Part shown: in pieces, positions 25,439 through 37,400 of the stretch
How the letters are laid out: each line of letters starts with the position of its first letter
How positions within the stretch are numbered: position 1 is the first letter of the stretch
Assembly (NCBI GenBank): GCA_963969345.1
Contig: OZ017766.1
Span: 8,680,001-8,744,000, forward strand
DNA from: Turbatrix aceti
Taxonomy: Eukaryota; Nematoda; Chromadorea; Rhabditida; Panagrolaimidae
Direction of reading: 5' to 3'
Length of the DNA stretch: 64,000 nt
Made by a program: the position numbers and the translations under genes
The notes under the pieces: model-generated
Databases searched by the model: none
What the model was told of the DNA's origin: nothing
Seen by the model: only the letters and a program-made list of their open reading frames with translations

Positions 25439-25965
25439 GTAAATGCATGTTTGCAGAAATTATGTAATGTAAAAATTTGTAGAACCTGTGTTTTGCCCCC
25501 GCAAAGGGTTTTTTTTTTCATCCCACGAATATGAAAAATTTTGGAAACAACATTTTTTTGAAAACCTAAATAAGTATGTATGTTTTAGGAAATTGATCCG
25601 CAATGCAAAAAAACTTTCAAAAACAATTCAAAATAACAAAAACCAAAAATAACTGATACTAAAAATTGAAAATGATCAAAAACTCTTAAAAACGACCCAA
25701 ACCAATCTAAAACAGCAAAAAACAAACTCCGCCTTTGCGATGTATGTAAAATTATTTGGATTTGCAAAAAAAAATTTTCAATTCTTTTTTTTGCAAATTT
25801 TTTTTATGTTTGAAAAAAAACATTTGAACAATGTAAAAAAAATTTTATTTCAAAAAAAAATTTGGGTTATCCAAAAATTTTTGCGTTTTGTATATGAACT
25901 TTTCTATTTTTTTGATATCATACAAACTTTTTTACTTGTTGATCCAGCAGTGCGACGACAAACTT

Positions 25966-27776
25966 TTATGGAGTGTTAACAACGCCCCGAGCATCCCGCA
26001 AGTCAGCAAAAGTTTTGTCGCCCTTTTTTGGACCGCTATTGATGTTCATGTTGTCCAGGGCAAAAAATTCGGCTGCAGCAGGCGTGCCGATGTAGGACGG
26101 ATACATGACGACTCCGTTTTTGGCCTGAAATCCAAATAAAATACAATTTTTAGATAAATAAAAATTTCAAATTTGTGAAAAAAAGTTTAAAACTCACATA
26201 ATTGGCATAATCCTCTTCTTCCTCAAAATCGTATCGATCAATGTATTTTGCGTTGTTGTTCTTCATCATCTTGACAAACATGTCGTAAAACAGGTTATAA
26301 TCAGGTCGATTATAGCAGTTCAGGGTTTTTAGATGCGCCAGAAGCTTTCCCAACTCGGCTGAAATTTTTTTGTTAATATAGAAAAATAAATTTAAAAAAT
26401 GAAAAAAAAACTGACGTGGGCACTTTTTGAGAAGTTTTTCATCGGAAATGTGAATTTTGACCATTTCCATTGAATCAGTGTCCCTTGTTTTTGCCCATGG
26501 CAGAGTTTTGTGAAAGTCGATGAGCATGTAGAGGAGAGAATAAAGGTCATCCTTCCTGCCCTGCTCAAATTTTTCATGGGCCGCAGGTGAGCAGTATCGC
26601 ACCGTGCCACGGAAGACAACATTGGCCCGAGCCTTGCGTACGAGCCATGTTTTGTTATCCTGAACCGCAAAACACCTTGCGAGACCGAAATCTACGATGT
26701 GGACAATTCTCCGTCGAGCAGGGTCTTTCCTGCATCCTAGCACGAAATTATTCGGCTTGATATCACGGTGGACGTATCCTAAAAAAATTTTTTTTTTGAC
26801 CAATTTTTTTGTTCGCAAATAAACATACCAACGTCATGAACAAGCTTGATACAGTACAGACACTGTATCCCGAGACGAGACCACGTGCTGACGCTGAATT
26901 TCTCTTTTTTGACATCCAAAAGCAAATCCAAAAGATTGTCACCCAGAAGGGTTACGACCATGTAGTGGTAGTCACGCTTTCTTCGTGCCATGAATAACTG
27001 CATGAGATGTTCCTTCTTCGGATTGGTTTCTGATTCTAGAAGAAGTTTCAGAAGCTTGGCTTCTAGCTTGATCGCCGCTCCGCCGGTCTGCTTCGATGAT
27101 TCACATTTGAGCGCTGCAAATTCCTTTGTGCTTTCGTGTTGAACTTTGTAGATCTGAAAATTAGTTTGGTAACTGAAAAGAACGAAAAAAAAACAAATTT
27201 CTAAAAACGCGCACGCTGTCGGGGTCTCGAAGCGAAATAAGAACCGGAATGTGACTTTTTTCTTTTTGGTAAAAAAATGATGGAATTTTTTACATTTATA
27301 AAAAAAGTGCGCACGCGAGTGGTGTCTCAACGCGAAAAGTGTTTTCCATGCAGGAACCGAAGTGCGCACGCACCACAAAAATTGGTCAAAAAGGTTACAA
27401 AAAAATCGTGTCTCGAAGCGAAAAAATGGTATTTTGAAGAAACTCACTAAAGCAAACTGTTTTCAGGTTCAATTCGATTGTAAACTTTGATTCCTAAAAT
27501 GCACACGCGATGGTGTGTCTCAAAGCGAAAATTTTATCTGTGTAAGAACCAAAGCGCGCACGCAACCCATAAGCTATCGTTTTTTTCGTCACAAAATTTG
27601 ATCATATTCATTTTTTGAAAACTCACGGCACCGAATCCACCTTCGTTTATCTTCTTGACGACAGTCCAGGGCCCAAAGACTTGACCCGTCGTCAGTGTCG
27701 TTGGGTTACGCTGCACACTAGACTGTTTTGATTTCTCAAGATCACTGGGTTCTACAATATAGCAACTGTTTTTCAT
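25966..27776 (-). CDS. Tau-tubulin kinase-like (CK1 superfamily) Ser/Thr protein kinase
   Basis: Five exons on the minus strand: 27776-27627, 27153-26829, 26778-26416, 26358-26198 and 26124-25966. Phases fit and give 385 aa. Seen: glycine loop INEGGFGAIYKV (about 43-54); ATP-binding Lys66 in AALK; a candidate helix-C Glu in KLEAKLLKLL; catalytic loop HRDIKPNN (162-169); DFG at 188-190; and GTVRYCSPAAHE with DDLYSLLYML after it. Known: HRDIKPxNF and SPAAHE in place of APE mark the CK1/TTBK group, which is greatly expanded in nematodes and often expressed in the male germ line. All catalytic residues are present, so it is probably active. The 57-nt intron 26359-26415 has no stop and keeps the frame, so retention would add 19 residues. 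It is divergent from the membrane-protein gene at 28021. Confidence 0.92.
27236..27560. repeat. Short dispersed GTGTCTC(G/A)AAGCGAAA / GCGCACGC motifs in kinase intron 1
   Basis: Within the first kinase intron (27154-27626), units with (G)GTCTCGAAGCGAAA, (A)AGAACC and GCGCACGC recur about four times. Related pieces appear in intron 2 of the neighbouring gene (GTTTCGAAGCAAAAA and ACGCGCACGC around 28348-28395; inverted GCGTGCGCATCGGTTCT about 28425-28445). Confidence 0.6.
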
Positions 27777-28020
27777 AGCAACTCATCGGGGTGTGCGGAG
27801 GTAAATAAGATGGACTGCCGTAATCACGATACTTTTGACGTTTGTCCGATTCCCAAGAATGGTTATGCAAATAACAAAAATGCACGTGAGAATAATGAAA
27901 TTACATAAAAATACGAAAATACGAAAATAGACACGACACGTTTCCTTTTTTTTTCTCACATTCCAGTCCTAGCATGTACGAGATTTTTATTATTCGTTCG
28001 TTTGTGATTCTGAGTCAAAA
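27777..28020. promoter_or_regulatory. Shared divergent intergenic region
   Basis: Only 244 bp separate the start codons of the kinase (-) and the type I membrane protein (+). This space must hold the 5' UTRs and probably the core promoters of both. I cannot name a specific motif in it. Confidence 0.45.
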
Positions 28021-31000
28021 ATGAATAAATTGCTGCTCGTCTCCGCCGTCTTTACACTGTTTGCTGCTTTGGATGGGAAAACTGTGAGTTTTTGCTTGTT
28101 TTCGTTATAATATTTTTTGTTTTTTACAACATTTACAAAAATATTTAGGTAACTATCGATATTGGAAATTCACCCAGACTTCAAAGAATTTATGAGAGGA
28201 TTACGCAACACTACGCGGACGCTCATCGCGAGTACACTCCGGTGAGTTCAAGAAAAAATTTTTTTGTACAAAAAAAGCCAAAAAATCTCAGTTTTTGGCC
28301 TAAAATGGTCAGAAAAATCTAAGTTTTTTAAAAAATGTGGACACTGCTGTTTCGAAGCAAAAAAATTCTGTGTGAGAACCACAACGCGCACGCATTACAA
28401 ACTTTCGCGGTGAGAGTTCGAACGCGTGCGCATCGGTTCTTGTACAAAATTACTTTTCGAGCGTGCGCATTTTTTTCTTTTTTTTTTCTTTTGGAACTTT
28501 TTAGATCACAATTCTATTACGTTTTTAGATAATGCTTCCAATCGATGAAAACATCCGAAACGAAAACTTTTACGATTCCGAAGACTACAAAGTGCCGTGC
28601 GCCGACGATGTTTTAGGATCTTCACCACCACCTGAAAGAAGCGTTGATTACGGACCTCCGTATCCGATTTTTTTACGCTATCTGCGTGACCTACTGCAGA
28701 GGATTCACGCCCGTCAACCCCCTAATATGCCGTGCTTTGTGGAAAAAGCCTTGGATAGCAAAAGTCATCCTTGTCGCCGCCAGAATGGCTCTTATTTTAT
28801 TCTAAGCCTACCCGGAAACCACTTGATTGTCGCATGTGCTGACAGGAAGGTTTGTTTGTTTTTCATTGCTTTGTTTTGGCTTTATTGCCTTTTTTGGGTT
28901 CGGAGGGTTAAAAAAATGGGCTTTGACAAGGTCAGGCAACATTTTTTGACCATTTTTGGTTTTTTTAGATTTGTTTTCGAGTTACATAAAATTGGCAGAA
29001 AAAAATCAAAAATAAAGGAACTATTTTTTTTTGAAATTTTCACACAAAAAAAAATTGAAAATTGTGAAAAAAAATTAATTTTTTAAATTAAAGAAATAAA
29101 AAGTATAAAAAAACAGGGACAATTTTTTACCAAATTTTTTTCTATAATTATTTTTTGAAATTGTTTTTCGAAAAGTTGTAAAACTATTTTCGTTCCATTT
29201 TTCAAAATTTTCTATTTTTACGGACAAAAATGTCAAAAAACTGCAAAATAAAAAGAATTTTTATGCGAATGAAAAAAAAATGCCTAAAAATTTTTGTATG
29301 CAAATGAAGAAAAAAATGCTAATTTTTTTTATTTTCAGGAAAAAAACATAAAAGACGATCTTGAAAATTAAAAAAAAATTATTTTTCAGACGAACAAACT
29401 CACGGCGCCCAAATTTGACCTGCCCGTCGGATGGAATTCAAGCTTTGTCTATGATTTCCGAACTCCCCCGCTCCTCGAGATCAATCGAACCTGTCAAATC
29501 GACGACTCCGGATTACCGGTATGCCAACGCCTCAACATTTTTTACCACAAAAACCTGATCGTCGAGGACGTATCCTGCTGCTGCGAGGGCCCTCTCTGCG
29601 GTACCGTAATCTTCGAACAGCCAGGTGACAATTCTCTGCCTTACATCGTGGTTCAATTTGATGCTACACGTTACCTGGCAGGTGAACAAGGAGAACACGG
29701 AAATTCAAGCGTGTACGATGACTTTGGAGCTGGTATCGACCCGATTGGTGGAATTTTGCCGTTGGTGCAGGATGATGAGGATAAAGCCAGTAAGATAAAG
29801 CGATTCTACTTTGTCGTGATTCTGCCTGTTACCGTTATTTTGTTCTTTTTGGGTGAGTTTTTTTACCAAAAATTTGTCGGGGACGTTTTTGAAAATTTTT
29901 ATGACATTTTTCTAAAAAATAAATATATTTTAATATTTATGAAAAATTTTTACTGTAAAAGTGTGCTCTCTAAAACATGATTTGGCAAAGTTACGGTTGT
30001 CGGTAAATGCGTTTTTGCTTTTTTTTTCAATTTTTGGAACGTTATTGTTTTGAAAAAAACTACAGTAATCCCAAAATTGAGAATTTTAATTGTTCGACGT
30101 GATTTTTGATCAAAAAATCCGAAAAAAAATTAAAAATTTGGAGTTTACACCTTAAAAAAGCAAAAATTGAATTTTTTTAAATTGAAGTTTTTTTTAAAGT
30201 GTCACATCAAAATTTTATTTTTCAAACATTTTTATTTCTTATTTCTTTTTTTTTAATTTTTTTTCCCAATTTAAAAAAGAAAAGAAGACATGTTTTAAAA
30301 CAATATTTTTAAAATATTAGCTTTTTGAATCGTCGATCAAAAATCACAATGACAAAAATGCATTTTGGATTTGCAAATTCTGTCATTTTTTAGTAACTGC
30401 GGTACAAAAATGTTCAAAAATTGAAAAAAAAGCGATTTTGGGCAACCGTAATCGCATTTATAATTTTTTTAGAGAGCTTCATTTTAAGGTAAAAACTTTT
30501 TAAAGTAAAAACAACTTTTCGCAAAATTTCATTTTCGGACACAAAATCGAAAATAAACTGTCACGCATCACTTTTCGGAAAAAAATACATTTTATTTTTT
30601 TTTTTTCAGTTTTCTTTGCCGGGATATTCCTGATCCGCTGGTTACTCTCCCCCTCATCACCCCGCCAAAATTCCGACAACACCAATCCAACCGATTCAGC
30701 GCGCAACGAAGGAGCCATCAGTCCGTCTTCAGAACAGGTATTCAGTGTTTACGGTCATCGATCTATTTTTTAATAAACAATTTTTTTGTATTTCAAATTG
30801 CGGTATCCCGCATACCGTAACCGGAATAGTTTACACTTGTCAAATCGGAGACAGGTTTATGATAAACCGTCGCCGACTTTTCCGGTCCTAAACCCGCCAA
30901 TCATCGCGGATGTATACCACCGCGATCAGGTATCAAAGAGGACCCCGAGGACACCGGACGGCACCACGCCGCCCGAGACAAAGAGGCACTGGTCATTGTT

Positions 31001-31085
31001 TACATCAGATGACCCAGCCCCGCCTCGTCCCTTTGTCCGCGATGACCCGGATCATGCCGACACGCCCCCTGGAACCACTATATAA
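28021..31085 (+). CDS. Type I single-pass membrane protein with Cys-rich ectodomain, family not recognised
   Basis: Six exons: 28021-28083, 28149-28241, 28529-28849, 29390-29852, 30610-30737 and 30855-31085. Phases fit and give 432 aa. Seen: signal peptide MNKLLLVSAVFTLFAALDG; an ectodomain with about 12 cysteines, including a SCCCEGPLCG cluster near residue 220; potential N-glycosylation at NGS and NRT; one membrane helix at about 299-325 (FYFVVILPVTVILFFLG, VFFAGIFLI); and a proline-rich cytoplasmic tail (DGTTPPETK, DPAPPRPFVRDD). CC(x)nC clusters resemble the end of three-finger/Ly6-type folds, but spacing and length are not enough to assign it. The last intron has a weak acceptor (GGAGACAG); if it is retained the protein ends VFSVYGHRSIF. 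No enzyme domain is seen. Inference: a surface receptor or adhesion protein. Confidence 0.8.
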
Positions 31086-31296
31086 GCGGTCTCCAGGATC
31101 AGGCTGGCATGCTTGGATCCCACATCCATTCGACCCCTATTGCCCACTTGTGCCCGATATTGTAATTGTGACTTGTACTATAAAAGTTGTTTGTCAGTCG
31201 TAAGTATCACCGTATAGAAGAGATAATCGAACCGGGGAAGCGCATCACAAATAATAATTTTTTTTGTGTTCAAAAATGCCAACCACAGAAAATTAA

Positions 31297-31302
31297 TTTA
31301 TT
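31297..31302 (-). terminator. Candidate poly(A) signal of the SFT2 gene
   Basis: AATAAA on the minus strand (TTTATT on +), 119 bp past the SFT2 stop codon, in the 335-bp gap between the two convergent gene ends. Confidence 0.4.
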
Positions 31303-31420
31303 AATTATCAATTATCATATATATAAATATTTACGATAAGTTAGCCCCGTGTGATTGCTGGTTCGTTGCCACAGCCCACGCGTACTTGGTCAGTTGTGTT
31401 GATGTGTGTTTTTTTTTGTG

Positions 31421-34400
31421 TTAAATCGGAAGCACAAGCTTGGATTGACGAGAAACAAGACTCGAGCACATCGAAGTGATGAAGCGAAGACCACGCTCGC
31501 CGCCGGGGACGAACGAGAAAACGAACCTGCAACAAAAAAGATATTTACATATAAGATAAAAAAAGAGGCGTGGTCAAAAATGACTAAACAAAAAAAGCAG
31601 AAGACTCACCAAACAAGGGCAATAGCCTGTACGACGGCGAAGAGACAGGTTGCGATTGTGCTTTTTAGCTGAAAATTAGAAAATTTATTTTTGTAGTTAA
31701 TTTTTGGCCTGAAACCAAATTTTTTTGTATCTTTCCCCATATTTGAACCAAAAAGTGGTCTCCAAAGTACTTTGTCCCTAAAAAAAAGACAAATCTGCAG
31801 CGAAAAAAACTGCATGATGTAACAAAAAAATATCTGTGGGATTTTCATGATCCGAGTAGATTAGTCAGATTAGCCGGTGTTCATTTTTAGTTTTTTTTTG
31901 CAGATTTAGAGGTCTTTGATGTCATTGTCGTCAATTTTATTACATTTTGTAGTCCGTGCCGAATCGGAAAACCAAAAAAAAACCCAAAAAGTCAAAAAAT
32001 ATCGTTTGTCCAAACAAAATTACAAAATCCGAACAAAAAACGTAACTTCTAAATGATCAATGGTTTCGCAACGAAAATTCCAAAACGATTATTACCAAAA
32101 TTTATTTGTTTGAAAAATTATTCATATTTAGTTTTTTTGACTAAAATTCAGTTTTTTTTTTAATTTTATCGAATTTGGCACATAAAACGATTTTTTTGTC
32201 AAAAAAAGTGACCGCAAAAACACATCAATCTGTCAAAAAACCTACAGAGAATCATTTTCGTGGATCTAGAAAATCCTATACATTTTTTGTTACGTGTGCA
32301 TTTGCAAATCTCCACGTTGAAGACTCCAATTTGATGTCAACACATTAGTAAAAAAAGCAACCATACATTGACGAACGAACCAATCCCCATTTTTTTTATT
32401 TGGATTAATCCAAAATAGGAAAAAAATAAAGATGACTGAACTTTTTTTTTCTTTCATCTTCATTCATAAATAAAAAAAAAACAAATTCCGTACAAAGTAC
32501 AATTCTACGTCTACAGAAGATTTTTTGCCAAAGTGGCTTTGGCAAAATTTATTTTTCCTAAGCCGTCTGTCGGCAGTGCCTTCATCCTAATCTCTTTTTT
32601 CAATACAACCCCTGTTTTTTTTTCTTCACACGACTGTATTATGTCTATACGTACGGGAAGGGAAGCATTATCCGCTTTCTGTCCGTTGTCCTCCCGGCCC
32701 GGCCCTCATCCATTGTCAAACCGGCAGCAATTACCGTTCAAGTGCCCTCGAACTACCCGTTTAGGCTGCTCGTGAACCTTTGGCATCTTATATGCCAAGA
32801 GCATAAAAGGTGACCACTACAAAAATTTTTTTATGGCGTTTTAGTTCAAAAAACTTGTAAAATATATAAATTATTGTCTCGGTAATATTTTTTTTTTATT
32901 TTTTGAAAAATTTATCGAAATTTTTTTCCAAAAATCTGTTTTTTACGTTTTTGATCAAAATTGAAAAATCAAAAATGTAAAATTTTGGATTTTGGATCCC
33001 ATCCAAAAATTTGGGAATTTTAGGATCGGATCCAAAATCCGAAAAAATGCTCAAAAACTATAACAAAGTATCGTTTTACAAAAAATAGTAACATTTCACT
33101 TTTTTTAGGAAAAAAATTTATCGCAAAAAAAAGTAACAAAATTCAAGCGAAAAAAGTTATTTTTGGAACTAAAATCCAAAAACGATTGTTACTTTTTTTT
33201 CTTACCGTTCCTTATTCAAAAATCTATTTTTTTTAAAGTTTATCAATTTTAGAAAAAAAATACATTTTTTTCATTGCTTTTTGGACCGTTTTTTTGCTTT
33301 AATGCAACATTTTTTTGGTTCGGTAAAAACCGACTTTTTGTCAAAAGCAAAAAGGTCAACCTCTGCTCCGCGCCAACCTGGTCGTTGTCCTAAACTACCA
33401 CTTGGAAACGGAAACGAAACGATTCCGGAGGATAAGATGGGGGAGTCAGGGGGGGGGGAGAAAGCAGGAAGTCATGCCTCAACAAACAAAAATAGTGTAT
33501 GTACACATTATTCCATGTTGAGATAAAAAAAAACATGATAAATGTGTGTGAGGTGCAAAGTGCCAGTCACTGACTGTTGTTGTACCACTGTCATTTAGCA
33601 TTCCATAATGTAAAAATTCTAATGTTCCTAATGTACCGGCATCGCGTATTTTTTTTTCTGTGTGTGTGGAAGCATACTCGTTTTAGACAAACCAAAAAAA
33701 AAATTACATTGCGTGTATACAAACTTTTGTTATTGGCAGCCACCGATAATGCGTTATGCGTTCATTTTTGCTTACATACGTTTTTCAAAAAATGGTTGCG
33801 TGAAGGTGTCAAATAGGTTATTTATATCGAATAATCGCCCCCTTTAGATGCCAAAAAAAACAGTAAAGGTGAGCTTTTGGTCTAAAATTTTATATTTTAC
33901 AGAAACTAAAAAAAAATTTTGGTCGTCGTGGACCTCAGTTTTACCATTTTTAGAAGCCAAATCCAAAAAAACACGTTTTCGATCATTTTTAAAACGTTTT
34001 AGGAAATAAATCACAGTTTTGAACCCCAGAAATTATTTTTTTAACGTTTTTATCAAATTTGAAAAACATACAAAAAAAGTTTCGTTTTAGTAGAAAATAT
34101 TGTATAAAACTGTATGAATCGTAAAAAAAAAACTAATTCGCAACGAAAATTCCAAAACTACCGTAAAATTTTTTTACCGTAATTTTTTTTATAGATTTTA
34201 TGAAAAAATATTCACCATTTTATTTTTATGTTTTTTTTTGTTGTTTTTTGTATTCTGCCTGCAAATTTAATTTTTTTGCATTTTGCAATGTTTTTTTTTA
34301 TTTCTGCCCCTTTCAATTTTACATGTTTTAACAGATGTTATGCATACGTATGTATACGTGTTCCCGGGCAGTGACTGATTTTTGTGCATTCCTTTCCCTC

Positions 34401-37400
34401 CATCCATCCCCAAATGCGTTAGCCAGCTTGCTGATTGACTAAAGACCCATGTCAGAAAAAAAACGGATTTCAATCAAAAATTGAAGGTGGAAGAAAAGAC
34501 TGCTTCGATGTTACTAACACTTGTTCTTATTCTTGTTCGAATTGAATTTTGTCTTTTGTTCCGGGAACAAAAAACCAAATCCAAATGAACAAAAAAAAAT
34601 TCCTCAAGGTGATCTCAGGTATATGTATGTATATACTAGCTAGTTAACACGCATGTACATAGTACCTGTTTTAATGAGTCTATTACGCGTCTTGTCTCAC
34701 TAGTCTCATTCTCATTCGGGCAGCAACAAACAAAAAGACAGACAATTGATCTATTTTATTTATCTACTGCCGGCGTTAGGATAGTGGCTTTTAGGCGTTC
34801 GTTCACTCGTTCATCTAATCAGACAGTTTGAGCAGTTTAAAATGATTGAAATCACAAACAAAAAGAAATTTATACTGATGAGATGACGTCGGAAATGTGG
34901 AATGTTTTATCAGAAAAAAGAACATGAACAATGAATATTGAAATCTTGCAAAAAAATTTTTTGAACGATTTCAGAGTGTAAAAAATGCAGTGTAAAATTT
35001 TTTTTGCTCTTGAAAGTATTCGGAAATCAACAAAAAATGGGTGTTTTCGTTCAAAAACCTGCAATAACTAATTGAAAAAAAATTTAGAAACCAAAAAAAA
35101 AAGTTATTCTTCATTTTGACAATTTTTGATCGTTTATGTTCCAAAAATCTGATTTCTAACATTTTTGAATACATTTTAGGAAATTAGCATTTTTTTTCAG
35201 TTTCACCGCCGTTTTTTTGAAAATCCCGAATCAGGGATGGGCGAACGTTTGTGTTCGTTCGAAAACAAATTCAAATTTTTGGTTCGTCTTCGTTCAAGAA
35301 CAGATTTGCTTTGTTCGAGTTCGTTCGCGAACAAAGATAAATTTTTCGAACAGATAAAACGAACAAAAATTTAGGTAAAATCAGTTTAATGATGCCGAAA
35401 TTGATGTTATTTTTCCAAAAAATAACAAATAGTGTCAATTGCCTTGGGCAATAAAAAGTGTAGGAAAACTGTCACCAAAAACGTGAAAACGCATTGTACC
35501 AAAGTTTACGTTTCTATGCCCAGTTTGGACAAAATTTTGTATAAAATATGCTAAAAATCTGTTCGTTGTTCGTTCGCGAACACTGACAAAAATGTTCGCG
35601 TTCGTTCGAAAAAAAATTTAAGAAAAAAAACGGCTGTTCGCCCATCCCTGATCCTGATCACTGTAGAATGTTTTTGCTTTTTTTTTTCAAATTTCTCCTG
35701 GCTTTGACAATGGCGTTTAGTTGACCAATATTTTTTTTACATCCCCAAAACTACCTTTTGTCATTTCATTGCATCCAAGCCGGGCAGGGCAGGGTGACAC
35801 AATCTCCTTGCATTCCATCCCCTCCCTCCCTCACCACCCTCACGGGGCAAATGTCCTCCCGTCTAACTTTCAGGCTAGTTTTCGTTCTCACTTTCAAATT
35901 ATCTCCATTTTACACCTTTTGCACACCTGTTAGTCGAAAAAAAAGAGGAAAAAAAAAGCAAAGATCAGCGAGAATAGTAAAAAAATAACTATTATAACTG
36001 CCGACAAAAAATGAGCCAGGAGATGAGTCTGGACTGAACATGCAACAAAAAAACGAAAGAACGAACGAACGCAAACACAAATTTATTTGATACTTTGTGC
36101 TAAAATTGGGCAGTTAGAGTTTCACAAAACGAAAAAAATGTGCACTATGGTCGTTATAATATTTTTTTTTGCCATGGGAAAAATGGGTATGTAAGCCAAA
36201 CAAGCCCGCCAGGTGGTATGAGGTGTTGCCGAAAGCAAATATTTATTTATTTATAAAATTGTTCAAAACAAACTTTGAGCAAAGCAAAATGTGTTTTGAA
36301 TGTCTGCAGTATCGTGGAAACGTACTTTTTGCAAAAATTTTTTTTTTATTTTTTTTAAATTTTTTTTAATCCTGAGATAAATACAAAAAAAACACTTTCT
36401 TTCATCAATTCCGGAACCCCTCTTCCAGAATGGCACGTAGCCTATATACATGTGCAAAGGCCATCAGAATCAAGAATTGCTGACCGACATTGGAACTAAG
36501 ATTGACAACCAAATCTTTCCCAGAAATTGCATGCATGCATAATTCTTGCACATTTTTTTGATCAATGTGCAGAAAAAAAATTTGAAATTCAAGCAAGGTC
36601 TCGTCTCATTACATTTTTTTTTGCTTTTCAGGATAAAAAAATTAAAAAAACCATTTTTTCATTGAAAAGCAAAAGAATTCCCAAAAAAAAAAACATTGTT
36701 TTTCTGATTAAACGACGCTTCGTTTTTTTTCTCTCGTTTTTCCTGCCATCACCTCTCTCACATCACCAAAGTCCGTCCGAATAATAATAAATGTGTAATA
36801 TTTATTCGCACGTAATTGTATGCTTCCTGCGTGAAAATTTATTTCACCCCTTTATTTTCTTTCCTCCCGCCTGCGTTGGTTTTTATTTAAAACATGGCAA
36901 AAACAAAACTCGTCATGAATAATTTTTTTTTCTGTACACGGGGCGGGCGCCCATCCCTTGTACAGAACGAGCAGTCAGTATTTTTTGGTTTGTTTGTGAA
37001 CGAACGAACACGATTATTTTTCCTTTTGTTTCAAAAAAATGAACAAACGCAAACATTTTTGACCGTGTTCGCGAACAATGAATATTCAGTGAACAGTTTG
37101 TTTTTTTTATCAGTTTTGCACAATTTGGGTTACTCGACGTAGAAAAATGTAAACTTGAGTAACCTGCAATTTTTTTTAGTAGGGTTACGGTTTTTGTAAT
37201 AGATACAACTTTTCATGGCTGAAGTCAAGGATTGATTTTTTTTGCTATTTTTTTGTCAAACAACAACGATTTGGACACTGTTACTGTAATTATAAAAGTA
37301 ACGGTGTCCAAAATGCTGTTGTTCCAAAAAAAATACAAAAAAAAATTTCCTCGGCTGAAAAACCGTAACAATATTCGAAAAAAAAGCACATTACCCAAGT

